Shown: positions 48,354 through 60,235 of the stretch, in pieces
Layout: every line of letters starts with the position of its first letter
Position numbering within the stretch: position 1 is the stretch's first letter
DNA from: Linum tenue
Lineage: Eukaryota; Streptophyta; Magnoliopsida; Malpighiales; Linaceae
Direction of reading: 5' to 3'
Assembly: GCA_946122785.1 (NCBI GenBank)
Contig: CAMGYJ010000002.1
Location: 63,699,703-63,763,702 of the forward strand
DNA: 64,000 bases
Program-made: the position numbers and the translations under genes
The notes under the pieces: model-generated
What the model was told of the DNA's origin: nothing
Databases searched by the model: none
Seen by the model: only the letters and a program-made list of their open reading frames with translations

Positions 48354-49012
48354 TGCCATTGAATAGTGCACATCACAATCCAATAAATCATTTTTCTTCT
48401 TTTTTGAATTTGTTTTCAAAACAAATCATTTCATTTTTCTATTTCATTTTTTCTATTTTCTTTTTATTACTTTTATAATGTAATTGAGCTCCAAATTATT
48501 TTTTGATTTTTTTTCTCTCTATTATTATTATTATTATTATTCCGAAAGATCCCTCAACATCAAGTAGCTTCTTAAGATGAAGTTGAATTCAGATAGGCAA
48601 ACAAACTCAAAATAGTGGGTATTAGAACGACAAGTTAGAATAAGCCTACACGCCATTAAGTTTATCCGACATTCACCATCAAAAGGGGGATCTTACACTA
48701 ACACTAGGATCTGATTCTCCCTGTGAGAAGCTCTTACTGCTCTCGTAGCCAGTGTTACAGTAGAAGCTGTGATTGAATCACTAAGCGGTGCTGGAGGATA
48801 AACTGGAGTGAAAGGAGTTGGTAGTAGAGACTGAGGGCTTTCATTTCACCAGGTCTTGTTGAATCTCTTTCATTTGCTTTGAGGGTATCGTATTCTAGAG
48901 AAATGGCCGCCAATGAGGAAATCTCATCTTGTGGAAGTGATTGAGCCTCTCAAAACTTCCAAATACAACTATCACTGAGTGATGTAAAATAACTATATAT
49001 CAGAGACAATCT
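48354..49012. other. unassigned, some gene-like composition
   Basis: A (TTA)n tract lies at about 48524-48541. The stretch 48700-48960 is less AT-rich, but I find no supportable ORF. Confidence 0.3.
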
Positions 49013-49017
49013 ATACC

Positions 49018-49634
49018 TGTTAGGACTTAGGAACGAAACAACAAACAGGGATGAGGTTACCGAATCTGGAGATGAGTCGTGGACTAGGTCGCTCTCTTTA
49101 AGACGTTCGCGGCACTAGCCTCGATGCGCACGACAGATTATCAGCCGGTCGTCTCCAGGATAAAACAACTCCTCGAATGCTCGGCGGTTTTGTGCGAAAA
49201 CTGGAGCTCTCTAAACACTCTCTATTGTGTTTATGCTCGTTGTGGTGTGTTTAGAGGGGCTGGGGAGGCGACTATTTATAGGAGTCGAACCCCTAGGAAT
49301 ATACCCTCTAACTTGGGGAATATGTCAGATTAATTAAGAAAGATAATTACTTCCTTAATTAAAAACTGTCTGTTAAGATAATTCCTGCGGGATTATCCTT
49401 AGAATATTCCTCAGAATAACCGATTAATAATTAATTAGTAGATAATTAATTTCGTTCGGAATTTCTCTAAAAAATATATAGTCTCAAGTGAACCAACCGA
49501 CCAACCGACCAATCAGTCGATCGGCGCTCGTGGTGGTCGGTTAGTTCCCTCTCCCATAAAAATGGGTCACCCCAAGAGGCATACCATTAAGAGAAACTCA
49601 TATCTTTATCAAAACTATTTTTTCATTTCCAACA
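49018..49634 (-). mobile_element. solo LTR, 617 bp
   Basis: It starts TGTTAGG and ends CCAACA, with a perfect 5-bp duplication ATACC at 49013-49017 and 49635-49639. A minus-strand TATAAATAG at about 49274 gives the likely orientation. No internal region adjoins it. Confidence 0.9.
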
Positions 49635-49994
49635 ATACCAAGGATTACAAATTACCAGTCTGATCCTAATGCTTTTAGATAAAGTTTTCCTTATAAAGTT
49701 TTCACCCGCGTGTTCAACTTGTCTTGTGTGGTGAGTCAATTGTGAATGGCCATCGCGAGAAAGAAACCATGTTTAAGGAAAATTTTCTCCATACCCGTTT
49801 ATACCAACTGACCTCCACTTCCGTATGCCTGATTGTGTTCTATATATACCCTCTTGCCAAAATACCTTTTCTTTATCACTCCTTCCCAAACAAAATCAGG
49901 ACTTGAAGCAAAGATGTATTGTTAGATCACACTTCGAACCTATGTATTCATTTTAAAGATCCATGTACTTCGAAGAGCTCCGAGTGATCTCAAC

Positions 49995-50445
49995 CATAGG
50001 CGAAGGGAGGGGTGTTTGCTCCTGTCTCGGGACAGGGGTAACTTTTGAGGAGGGAAAAAATAACCCTACATATATTTGTACAAATCGAATTAAACACTTA
50101 CAAGTAACTTAATGATATTTTAACATTACAACATAACTCAATACTTGTTCATTAATTCACAAAAAATAATTAAATTATTAGTTTTATTCATGACACTATC
50201 ATTTCACAACAACTCGTTAGGTATTATCACGATATTATGGTGTAAACAATGAATGTATTTTACATTTCTTTCACAATATGAAAACTCGTCCTGGTTATTT
50301 ATGTAACAATAATTGTATTAGTTAGTTTTGTGTTTCTATGTGAATGTTTTATTTAGATATTATTAATTTTTAATTATATTTATAAAATATTATATATATT
50401 ATGTATAAAGGACATGGGTAGTTTGAAATCCTGCCTCCGCCACTG
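49995..50445. mobile_element. 451-bp non-autonomous hAT element
   Basis: Perfect 8-bp duplication ATCTCAAC (49987-49994 and 50446-50453). Ends CATAGGCGAAGGGAGG and complement CAGTGGCGGAGGCAGG. The latter is close to the ends of the 33029 element. Confidence 0.88.
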
Positions 50446-50453
50446 ATCTCAAC

Positions 50454-51780
50454 AATCAGTTATTGTTTTCTATTAAATTGAATTTCGACTTTAGGTTTAG
50501 AAAATCGAGGCCATATGATACGAGCACGGATCTTGTACCCGCAGTTATCAAAGTTGCGTAGTAGCCTCAAGAACAAACAGAAAATAGCTTTTTAGGGTTT
50601 TTGTTTTGAATAGGAAGGAATTGAAAGTGCAATCTCAACACGATATCGGGAGAAGGCTCTATCAATATAATAAATAAAATCTCGACCACAATCAAGGAGA
50701 AAACTTGATTGGCACGGAGAAAAGTTCAAGCCTAAAGCTCAAAACCAAGACAAAAATCAATATTCCGCCAAAAACTAACCCTAAAACCCGAGTTTCAGCC
50801 TTTATATAGGTATTGACAATTAAAAATAATTAAAACAACTTAAAACATAAAATTCCATCACCCAGGTACAAATACCGGTCGGACCCCTGCAATTACGCGG
50901 TCAGGTATTTAACTCGCCGATTGGGGGGACTTCTGTTCCTTTTTCCCCGACCCCTTGCTCAATTTCCCCGATCGGGCATTCTGATAAATCGCCTGGGGTA
51001 CGTATGTTCTCGTTCCCCGGTCCGGCGTCGAGTTCCCCGGTCGGGCTTTACCTCTTCTTGAGCGAGGGTTTCCGGCCTCATATAGTATAGATAGAGTCTA
51101 TGTGCTAGAAGTCATATTTGTGTTAAAAAAAATAACACCAAAAGTCTCAACGGATTAGTTATAATCCAAAAATTATAAAATAATTTGAACTATATCTCAA
51201 TTAACAAGAGTCTTTGGTTGAGAAACGTCCTGCCGGCAGCAGCGCATCACATCGTAGCATTAGACTTCCTTTTCAGTTTATTGAATTTTGGGGTTGGGAA
51301 ATTTAAGTTTCAATATTGGACTTTTGTGTTTTGGTGTTAAATATAGTTGTGAGCGTTGGACTTTAATACCGCAGTGGCCAGTGGGGGACGGACCGGAATG
51401 CGATGCAGCGCGCGAGGCGAGGTCAATGGTGCTGCTAATTGAAGTTCCAAGATACCATATCGTTGGTCGTATTCATATTTAGTTGGCTAAGAAATAAAGG
51501 GAAGTCAGCATAAACAATAAACCTATACGCCACTGCTTTCACTATGAAACAATAATAATAAACGATACGGCAGTGGAGTATTTTGTTTGTGACTTTTCGA
51601 CAGAGTTTGACCGGCCAGAATTATCTTTTCAAAGTCTCCATCAAAATTGGAAAAAGAATTCTAAGCAAACAGGCCTTCAAATTTGATTCCGGAAGTAGGT
51701 TGGCTCCTGAATTTGGCTACGTTGCTTGTATTGGTTCGTAGTCTTTGTTTGATGAGGAATTTTAGAATGTTATATAGTAG
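50454..51780. other. LTR-like remnants, minus orientation
   Basis: A 45-bp block at 50454-50510 resembles 21277-21340 (TTAAATTGAA...TTTAG). A minus-strand TATATAAAGG at about 50800 and CCCCGGTCGGG-type short repeats at 50,930-51,050 suggest an LTR. Ends could not be fixed. Confidence 0.35.
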
Positions 51781-51800
51781 TGGTTCTATAAGTTTTTGCT

Positions 51801-51960
51801 TTTATGGTACAACTTTAGATTGTACTATACTTTTTATACAAATTCTTTTATGGTACAACTTTAAGTTGTAAAGTTGTACCATAACATAATGATACAAATT
51901 TCTTTATGGTACAACCTAAACTTATACATTTAATGTTATGGTACAACTTCAAGTTGTACA
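51801..51960. repeat. cluster of TATGGTACAACTT repeats and a palindrome
   Basis: The motif TTATGGTACAACTT occurs at about 51801, 51848, 51904 (one change) and 51937. It is inverted at 51870-51884. The 51848-51862 and 51870-51884 arms form a perfect 15-bp hairpin with a 7-nt loop. Confidence 0.75.
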
Positions 51961-53050
51961 TTAAAGCACCAATGCTATATAGCATAATAGAAGTGCTCTT
52001 CTTTGAGCACCTTCTATCAAGTTCTTTTCTTTTTCCGCTTTATTTTCATCTAGTAATTTTTAATTTTTTTGTCAACAAATTCCTAAACCATTTTCAATCT
52101 AATTGACAAAATTCTATATTTTTTGGGCCGCTTCCCGAGATATTTTCTATGCAGGATCACAATATTCACATAACATAGTTAAAACATTTATACAATATAC
52201 TGAATGTATTTATAGCACATGAAATATACATACTTGTGTTGTCACGGTTTCGCGCAAGATCTTTGGATTGGACGAGATTTGCGACTCAGAGATAGAGTAA
52301 TGAATTTGGGTTTAGTGCCAAATAAGCAGATCCATAGAAAAAGATGGGTGAGTCGAGATTTTTTCGATGATCGTCAGTCTTCTAACCTCCAGAAAAGCTT
52401 AAAAGATCACGTTTGGAAGCCTGGTTTTGCCCTTTAATGATTGAATTAGCTGGGCAAAACCTAGAAAAGCTAGAGAGACATACTTGTAGAAGTTTGAATA
52501 TTTGTTACCTACATAAGGGTTGGGGTATGATATTTATAGGTAATGTGGGATGCTAGGTTGTGCGTGAATCGTTAATCGATCTAACCGTTAGGTTAATTGA
52601 CCAACGACTGACTCTGTTCTAGCTACACTCTCAATCGAAGGTCAAGTGGACCCTTCAATCGGGGAGGTATAGAGCAAGTATTTGTCGAATTATCAAACCT
52701 GGGCGGTCTATGTATACTTCAGCAAACCACAATTTATATAGCAATAGAAACGTTGTTTTAAACTATTGAACTAAATAAACAAGAAACTAAAACAAGGTTG
52801 AATTCAAGGGAGAAAGCTTCACTCGGATGATTACCCCCTAGTTCCGTGCTGATTCAACAATGTGATACTCTAGCATGAGTTGCATATTATATATACCGTT
52901 AGGAGAGCAAAGCTAGCTAGGAGTTCCCTATTCGAGTTGTCCTAGCCCGCCTAATTGCTCTAATCGGAGAGTTGTACCGAACTACTGGATTAGGCAATTA
53001 GGGCAACTGAATCAACTCCCTCAAGCGATGACTCAGAAAGACGTAAATAA
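51961..53050. other. LTR-like remnant, no gene
   Basis: A minus-strand TATAAATA at about 52535 within a moderately structured region could be another LTR. No domain or boundary is supportable. Confidence 0.3.
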
Positions 53051-53059
53051 ACCAATCAC

Positions 53060-53318
53060 CATCGTTCATGGCCCCCTTACGATGATTTGCAAAATATTTT
53101 ATCATAATGCACAATATGTTCTAGCTAAAGTATAATCGTCATAATATCTCTCACGAAGTTATGATAAATCATTTTGCTTTATGATATAAACTTATTTTGA
53201 CAAGGTAGTCATGACAAACGTTATGAATTGTTTTTTTCCACAGTATACATGATATGAAAAATATTATACATAATATGACAAACTTTGCTTGTCAAAACTG
53301 ACCAAAATTGTTGTAGTG
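53060..53318. mobile_element. right end of a CACTA-type element
   Basis: The end TTGTTGTAGTG at 53308-53318 is the complement of the plant CACTA terminus CACTACAACAA. Internal subterminal repeats of ATGACAAACTT/TTGACAAG type precede it. The opposite terminus was not found. Confidence 0.5.
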
Positions 53319-54437
53319 CAATAGTACGAGGAATTACTACTTAAAGATATATAAAAGGTCGAACCACTCTTCCATTTTGCATATTCCATGAGATATATTA
53401 TCAAGGCGGTGGTTAGCTCTCAAGACACCTCTCCAGAGGTTTGATAAGCACCTCTTGTCTTGTATCCCCCAACCTCCCTTCAGTTGCTGGCCATACTTTG
53501 CCCACATAACCCTCGCTAGAGCTCGTCCAGTTTGATAAGAGGTCGCCATGCTATCTTGAACATATAAGTTTCATTCATTCTCGTCGAATCCATTAAGCCC
53601 AAACCGCCCATCTTCTTTGGCCTGCATATTGTTTCAGAGTCAACCTAGTGTGGATTTTCATCCCTGCTCCATGCTACCCCAAACGAAAGCCCAAATTTTT
53701 TATTTTTTGTTCGATGGACCGAGAACCGGAAAGATTCAATCCAATATTTTGCTCGTTCGGGTTTGATTGTCGTTATACTACTGAACGCTGGTCGGTAGGA
53801 AGTTTGTCTTCATGTTGTAACCTGGAAGAGAAGAAAGGACCGACTGCGCAAATGTAATTCGTGCAGCCAGCGATAGCATCTCAACTTTCCACCTTGCAAG
53901 GCGAGTATGAATACGATCAATCAGGTCACTAAAGGTGGGTTTGGATTCCCGGTCATGGATGACTTGCACTCCTAAATAGCGCCCCAAGTTAGTGGTCTCC
54001 AGGATCCCAAGCTCTTCGCTCAGCATTTGCCTCTGCAGTGGTAGTGTTTGCATAACTGTATACTAGTGACTTGGATTTACTAGCGTGCTGGCCCGAGGAT
54101 GCTCCAAAGCTCTTGAAGCATGTCATGATCTCTTCGAATCCATTAAGCCCAAAGCGCCCTCCTTCATTGGCCTGCATACTGTTTCGGAGTCAACCTAGTG
54201 GATTTTCATCCATGCTACCCCAAATGAAAGCCCACATCTTATTTTTTTCTTTTTTGTTCGATGGACCGAGAACTGGAAAGATTCAATTTAACGTTTTGCT
54301 CCTTCGGGTTTGATTGTCGTTATACTGTTGAACGATGGTCGGTAGGAAAGTTGTCTGCATGTTGTAACTCGGAAGAGAAGAAAGGATCGACTGCGCAAAT
54401 GTAATTCGTGCAGTCAACGATAGCTTCTCAACTTTCC

Positions 54438-55287
54438 GGCTCCAGATACGGTCAGTAACACCTGGTTACTGACCAATGAGTAACAAAATCTCAGTCATCT
54501 TATTTAAGTGGGCCCAGAAAATCCAGATCTAATGGTGGAGAATTAAAGATATTTTTATTTTTCCTTGTTTTCTTAATCGACTTATATCTTCTTCGTTTTA
54601 ACTCGGATTTCAATTTTTTTGCACAGATGGAACGAGTTCATTGTGCTCTACAAAATGAGATCAATTTTTAATATTTTTTTAGAATTTTTTTATTGCCTCT
54701 CATTACCAAATGTATACCATATGGTAGCTTCTTCGTTTTTAAGTCCTCTTTGAAATTTTTTGCATAGAATGAACGAGTTCATCATGATCTATTATAGCTA
54801 CAAATTTTTGGGTGAACAAAATACTAGACAAAAAAACACCACACAATACCACCCAAGTATGGGGTGGTAAGTGGTATCTTGTGGTACACAATGTTGAAAA
54901 TCGTAAATGACAGTTAGTATACTCCTACTATCATGTATTCAATTGTCCTACAGTCTTGGTATGTTCATTCCACCATGGTAAGCTTTTTCATACCATATGG
55001 TATGCTCCTATTTAATACCAGTCGATACCATATGGTATATGCTGGTAAAAATGGCTCAAATTTTTTTATTTCCAAAATATATTAGAATGGATATCATTTT
55101 GAAGAACACAATCTGATATAAATGTGCAAAAAAATTAAATTCCGACTTAAAATGAGTGAGAAATCATCCGTTAAATATTAAGGGAAATTAAAGACTTTCT
55201 AAGAGAGAGAATGTGTACTGATGTGACATATACTGATTGGGTTATGCATGGTTACTCACCACAAGGTTATGCATGAGATCTATTCTC
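54438..55287. mobile_element. 850-bp MULE-like non-autonomous element in the LINE
   Basis: A 9-bp direct repeat CAACTTTCC (54429-54437 and 55288-55296) flanks it. Long degenerate inverted ends share blocks such as TTTAACTCGGATTTCAATTT on the left and the complement TTTAAGTCGGAATTTAATTT on the right. No ORF. Comparison with the other LINE copy at about 53880 shows the empty site. Confidence 0.8.
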
Positions 55288-55306
55288 CAACTTTCCACCC
55301 TGCAAG

Positions 55307-55476
55307 CATGGTCCATGAAACCGTACGGATATCTTACCGGAAAAGTCAGCGGTATGATATTTTATGATAAAACCGTGGTTTAATCGTTAGATCGTTAAAT
55401 ACCACCTACCAATTTAGCCTCCGATACTGGTATTTCGTGGTTGAACCGTCAGTACGGTACAGTTTCATGGACCATG
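55307..55476. mobile_element. 170-bp hAT-type MITE, copy 2
   Basis: Perfect 8-bp duplication CCTGCAAG (55299-55306 and 55477-55484). Ends CATGGTCCATGAAACCG and complement CATGGTCCATGAAACTG. The duplicate LINE segment at 53890-53905 gives the pre-insertion sequence. Confidence 0.9.
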
Positions 55477-56556
55477 CCTGCAAGACAAGAATGAATACGA
55501 TCAATCAGGTCACTAAAGGTGGCTTTGGACACCCGGTCATGAATGACTTGCACTCATAAATAGCGCCCCAAGTTAGTGGTCTCCAGGATCCTAAGCTCTT
55601 CGCTCATCATTTGCCTCTGGGCGGTGGTAGTGTTTGCATAACTGTCTACCAGTGACTTGGGTTTACTAGCATGCTGGCCTGAGGACACACCAAAGCTATT
55701 GAAGCATGTCATGATCTCCTAAACCTGCACACTCGTGGCTTCACCAAAGAGGATAAGATCGTCTGAAAAAAAAATGAGGTAGTGCTGGTCCATCTCGGGT
55801 CGGCCTAATAGGTCCAATTCGTCAATTAAATGTCCAGTTCGTTCCATACACAAAGTAAACCGGCAAGGTGAGAGAGGACATCCCTAACGAAGCCCTCTCG
55901 TCGGTTGAAAGCTCTCGGTAAGTCTCCCATTCCATTGGATCTGCATTGACGCCATTGAAATGCATCCCATAGTAAGGATTGATGAAGTTTGCTCGCGTGC
56001 CTGCAACCTCCAGAGTACCACGCACAAGCCCCCTACAAATCCGGTCATATGCTTTCACAAGATAAATTTTCATGACCATCCAACCTCGACGCCCCTTTCG
56101 CGCCCTCTTTAGAGTGTACTACCTCCTCCAAGATGCATTCATTATCGGTGATATTAGGCCATGAACTTTTGATCTCCCCGTTCTTTTCAGTCGATGAATT
56201 ACATATTGAAATTCAAATTTTTGATTTTATTTGGACTTTTGAGAAAAAAGAGGTGCCAAATTCTCCGCACGTGAAGAAGAAGAGATGAGTAAGTCGGCCA
56301 ACTTAGCCAACCACAAGCCAACTTCTCCCTCACTTAAGTCAGCCCAGCCCAGCCCAGCCCGGCCCGTTTCTCACCTAATCATTGGATCGGTTTCCCCTGA
56401 ATTTGACGGACCGGAACCAGAAGATTCTGACCCTTTCCCACCGAACGGCAAGGAACGAAGCAAGCTTTTTGTGCCTTTTGTTCCCCTTCTCTCTTTCCCC
56501 TCCCGTCGACCTTTTCGTTGTTTCTGTGCTCAGATTCCCACTATCCTGCCACAGCA

Positions 56557-58233
56557 ATGAAACTGCGACTTAGGTCTCTTCTTACCAATCAAACTCTGAA
56601 GCTGGAAGTTCCGGAGACATGCAATCTCCAACAGCTTATAGGGATTCTCTCTGAGTCCTTCTCTTCGCCTTCGCCATCTCCTCCCCGTTTCTCGCTCAAC
56701 CGGAAAGACGAGCTCCGTGGATCTTCCCCGCTCAATCCTTTACGTTCTTTAGGGATTACCTCTGGCGATCTGATTTATTTCTCTTTTGACGCAAACGATT
56801 TCTCCCCAGTTCCAACAGAAACCCTAGGCGCCGGCTCCAGTTCGAGTTCCATGGCCTCCTCACGAGGACAGTTGTCCGCCGAGGAAGGGTGTAAAAACCT
56901 ACCGGCACCTTCTAATTCGGGTAATTTCCGAGCATCTGATGCCTTTGATTCGAAGGGTAGTGCTTGTGATGTGAATTGTGGGCTTAGCTCTGAAATTTCT
57001 AGGGATTCTGGCCTGATGGCTGTGAGTAATACGGAAGGGGAAAGTTCGAATGTTAATTTCGGTGTAGATGAACACAGGTCTATAACTCTTGGCCAAAAAT
57101 CATCTGGAACAGTGAAGTCAGATGAAGATGATTGTATGGATATTGATGGGGCATCGTCTGTAAATGCTATTGGGATCAGCGACAGGTTTTCTCAGCCGTA
57201 CTTCCTGCGGTGGGTGTTGAGGGCAGAACTGGGTGCTTGTGATAGTAGTTATCACAAGCTCCTGTTTGCAGCAGTTCACGCAGTTTTTCTGGAATCGGGT
57301 TTTGTGGGCTACGATTCAGTGTCTGGGAGTAGAATGGAGCAGTTTCACTTTGATAAGGACTGGCCTTCGATGTGGTCTGCACTTTCAGTCTCGTATACTC
57401 TCCCCCAACTTCAGGGAAAGGAGGTTATATCAATCGCTTTGAAGTTCCGAACTTTGGGCAATTTCTTGAATGTCTTTGGTTCTTTGGTTACAAGTGGAGC
57501 AAATACGTACCGCCTCTGCTTGAATGGAAAGGATTTGGTCCCGACTCTGCACCTGCTTTGGGCGAATTCCCAGAAGAGGCAGACTGATAGTGATGGATCT
57601 CTTGAGGCCATGGATTATTCTCATGAAAGCCAGGTCTTTAAGTTCTGGAAAGATGTCAAAGATGGGCTATGTCTGCCATTGTTGATTGATCTTTGTGGCA
57701 AGGCCGGTTTGCCTTTGCCATCGTGTTTTCTGAGCCTCCCTACTGACCTTAAGCTCAGCATTCTGAAGCTGCTTCCTGGAGTTGACGTTGCTAGGATGGA
57801 ATGTGTTTCTCCGGAGATGCGTTATCTATCATCAAACAATGAGCTTTGGAAGCAGAAGTTTGCAGAGGAGTTTGGAAGTGAGCAGCTTGCGACCTACCCG
57901 ATGATCAATTGGAAACAGAGGTTTGTTTCTGAACTGGAGTGGTGTAGGAAACGAAAAAGGGAGGAGGAAGAGATGGCAGCTATAAGGTGGGCTGTGCCTG
58001 GAATTAGAAGGGATCCTAATCCGCTTGGGTATCCTGCTGGTGGAATATTGGGTGGAGATTACGACCGCATACCTGGGCTGGGAATCCCGCTTCCTTTCCC
58101 ACGTGTTGGTCCTGGGCTGGGCATGCCGCCATTTTTCACACAGCACATTGGTCCAGGTTTATTCCAGGCTGGGCGAAGAACATCTCGCAACGTGAGGACC
58201 AACTGTGATTTTGGAGGGGGGTTCCGTCTCTAG
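56557..58233 (+). CDS. F-box protein, SKIP22-like (FBXO7/PI31-related), 558 aa
   Basis: Single-exon frame from ATG 56557, the first in-frame ATG and the one that gives the family start MKLRLRSLLTNQTLKLEVP. Residues 1-75 are ubiquitin-like. A Ser-rich linker follows. Residues about 210-370 (FSQPYFLRWVLRAELG to KVISIALKFRTLGNF) resemble the FP/PI31 N-terminal domain. An F-box sits at about 392-440 (FLSLPTDLKLSILKLLPGVD, NNELWKQKF). A KRKREEEE stretch and a Gly/Pro-rich tail (LGIPLPFPRVGPGLGMPP) like that of PI31 end the protein. As an F-box subunit it would recruit substrates to an SCF ubiquitin ligase, possibly linked to proteasome regulation. No defect seen. Confidence 0.94.
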   Translation: MKLRLRSLLTNQTLKLEVPETCNLQQLIGILSESFSSPSPSPPRFSLNRKDELRGSSPLNPLRSLGITSGDLIYFSFDANDFSPVPTETLGAGSSSSSMASSRGQLSAEEGCKNLPAPSNSGNFRASDAFDSKGSACDVNCGLSSEISRDSGLMAVSNTEGESSNVNFGVDEHRSITLGQKSSGTVKSDEDDCMDIDGASSVNAIGISDRFSQPYFLRWVLRAELGACDSSYHKLLFAAVHAVFLESGFVGYDSVSGSRMEQFHFDKDWPSMWSALSVSYTLPQLQGKEVISIALKFRTLGNFLNVFGSLVTSGANTYRLCLNGKDLVPTLHLLWANSQKRQTDSDGSLEAMDYSHESQVFKFWKDVKDGLCLPLLIDLCGKAGLPLPSCFLSLPTDLKLSILKLLPGVDVARMECVSPEMRYLSSNNELWKQKFAEEFGSEQLATYPMINWKQRFVSELEWCRKRKREEEEMAAIRWAVPGIRRDPNPLGYPAGGILGGDYDRIPGLGIPLPFPRVGPGLGMPPFFTQHIGPGLFQAGRRTSRNVRTNCDFGGGFRL

Positions 58234-60235
58234 TGTTACTTGCCTTCGCTTGGTGTAAGTGTGATTCGGTCCTTGAATGGCAATGGCACTATCTCACCTA
58301 GGTGATGAATATTAAGGGTTCGGTCTCTGCAGCTGTCTGGAAGTTGAATTAAGATACAGTCTTGTAGGATGATGATGGTAAGGGTAAACTTGGAAAGCTG
58401 GCCGAGTGCTGGTATGTTTCAGTGTAGGAAACCTTGTTACAAATAAAATTGCAGTTTCTGTTAGCGAGTAGATGTTTCTTTTCTTGTTAGAGGTTTCTTG
58501 ATTTTTTTTTTTGTGTGACCTGTGTATCATGGGTGGGTTGCTTTGATGAATGATGATTACCTCCTTTGATAAATGGCTTCTTTTTTACATGATTAGTGTC
58601 TATTGACAATTGTTACTGTGATTGGTGATGATTACGATGCTTCGTTAAGTCCCCTTGTTTAATGTTTACTACCCAAATAGAACAAATCTGAAGGGAGTTT
58701 AAATTTAGGGTTTCTTGTTAAATCGGTTTGTATGTGTGGTATACTACAAATGTGATTGTATTTTAAGTAACTAAAACTAAAAATGACTTCTTATGTAATA
58801 TCAATTCACATTTACAGAATCTACAATTGCTAGCCGATGCTCTGCTATACAGTGATGACTGTAGCTTCTGATTGTTTTGTATCATCCCATCTTCCTCTCC
58901 AACCAATGAAGGACTAGCATCTTGTTGACTGGTCGATTTTGATGAGGCATGATTATGGCTTGGATGGCTTTGCGACCGATCTGCAGGCTGTCTCCCTCTT
59001 GCTGAGTTGGTTCCTCTGTTTGACCGCTCATTGCAGGGATGCTCTACTTTTGTTGTTCGGCTTCGGTGCTGTGGGGATGCACCATTCATGTTTGCTGGTT
59101 CCTTACTGTTGGTTGGTGGCTGGGGCTTTTCTTTGTTGATGTTGAACCTCTGCATCTCTGTGATTTCCTTGTTCTGTCTTGGTTTTGTGAGGTTGTCTTT
59201 CCTTGTTGTTTAGCTTTCTTCTTCCTCTGTTGCTGCAGTTTTTCCCGTCCTTTTCCTCTGCTGTAAACTACCTTTCTTTCTTTAATTAATATTATTTCAC
59301 AATTATAAAAAAAACAAAAAAAAACCTAATTATAAATAAACGTACATCACTCTTATATGCGAATTCTTTAAATAGTATCTAATTATAAAATAAACATATA
59401 TCACTCTTATATAAAAACAATACATATATTGTGTACACATAAATATAAAAAAATATAATGTATTATAAAGAATGCAGGCATCGTAACAATCTTAATATCC
59501 ATGCACATTAAATTTGAACAGGAATGACATTCTCTCTCTAACTCTTTCCTTACAAACTATAGAAAGATAATTGATTAGGATGAGGTAGGTTCTCTATAAG
59601 CCATGCATAAACCACGGTTTTAAAGTCGTAATCATCATTGACGCCAAAAGTAGATAGAGATGTAAAATATCATACAAAAACCTACTAGTGTGTCGTTCGG
59701 GGAAATTCATCGACACAATCTCTGAATAATCATGTATGGAGTTGTTATATAAAGTAAAATTTTGTTTAGATGTCGATATTACTTTTCGGTTTTGTTGATA
59801 TACTGTTATCAAAATGAAGAAAATGAGCAAGATATTTGTCTAAGAGATCATTATAAGTTTTTAATACTTGAAGGATATGAATAACCACAAGGCGGTTGAG
59901 TGTGAAGACTTTAACCATAGTTGTAGCACATATTCTAGTGAGTTTGGTACGAATACATAAAATACTAAAATCGCACCGAATTCTTGTCCTTCGTTGCTAG
60001 GTTCGAAGAAAAATTCATGAAAAAGTAATATCAGTTGGATTTTTCTCAATCAATTTGATTGGATACCTACGGTGGTGATGCATTATTTTGCCATAGTTGA
60101 ATGTGTTTGTGGTGGTTGCCAAGTATACTTTGTTTCTGTCCATAGGTCGGTGTCAAGTAACCATTGTGATTCATTCGTTTTGTGTCGTATGACATGCCCC
60201 AAAAAATTTGTTGAAAAGAAGTTGTAAACTTACTT
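58234..60235. other. 3' UTR and intergenic DNA
   Basis: The first 300 bp are probably the 3' UTR of the F-box gene. A 130-codon minus ORF at 58763-59155 (Ser/Gln/His rich) and overlapping + ORFs at about 59000-59266 have no recognisable family. The T-rich + strand resembles a retroelement tail. A roughly 65-bp repeat (CTAATTATAAA...ATCACTCTTATAT) occurs twice at 59327-59417. Confidence 0.4.

Larger units (their letters stand above)
53337..56175 (-). mobile_element. degenerate LINE (RT region) with duplication and nested insertions
   Basis: Minus-strand blocks match plant LINE reverse transcriptase. They are MKIYLVKAYDRI (about 56075), PMEWETYRELSTDERASLG (about 55940), LGRYLGVQVIHDRESKP (about 53985), LARWKVEMLSLAARITFAQSV (about 53890) and YGQQLKGGWGIQDKRCLSNL (about 53490). 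The Asp expected in the KIDLxKAYDR motif is Tyr. Many frameshifts. An approximately 560-bp stretch is present twice (53577-54136, and 54137-54441 plus 55297-55725). One copy is split by a MULE-like element and a MITE. Confidence 0.8.

Noticed and set aside
58763..59155. 130-codon minus ORF as a gene
   Set aside because: No recognisable family or splice context; overlapping frames on the other strand are equally open.
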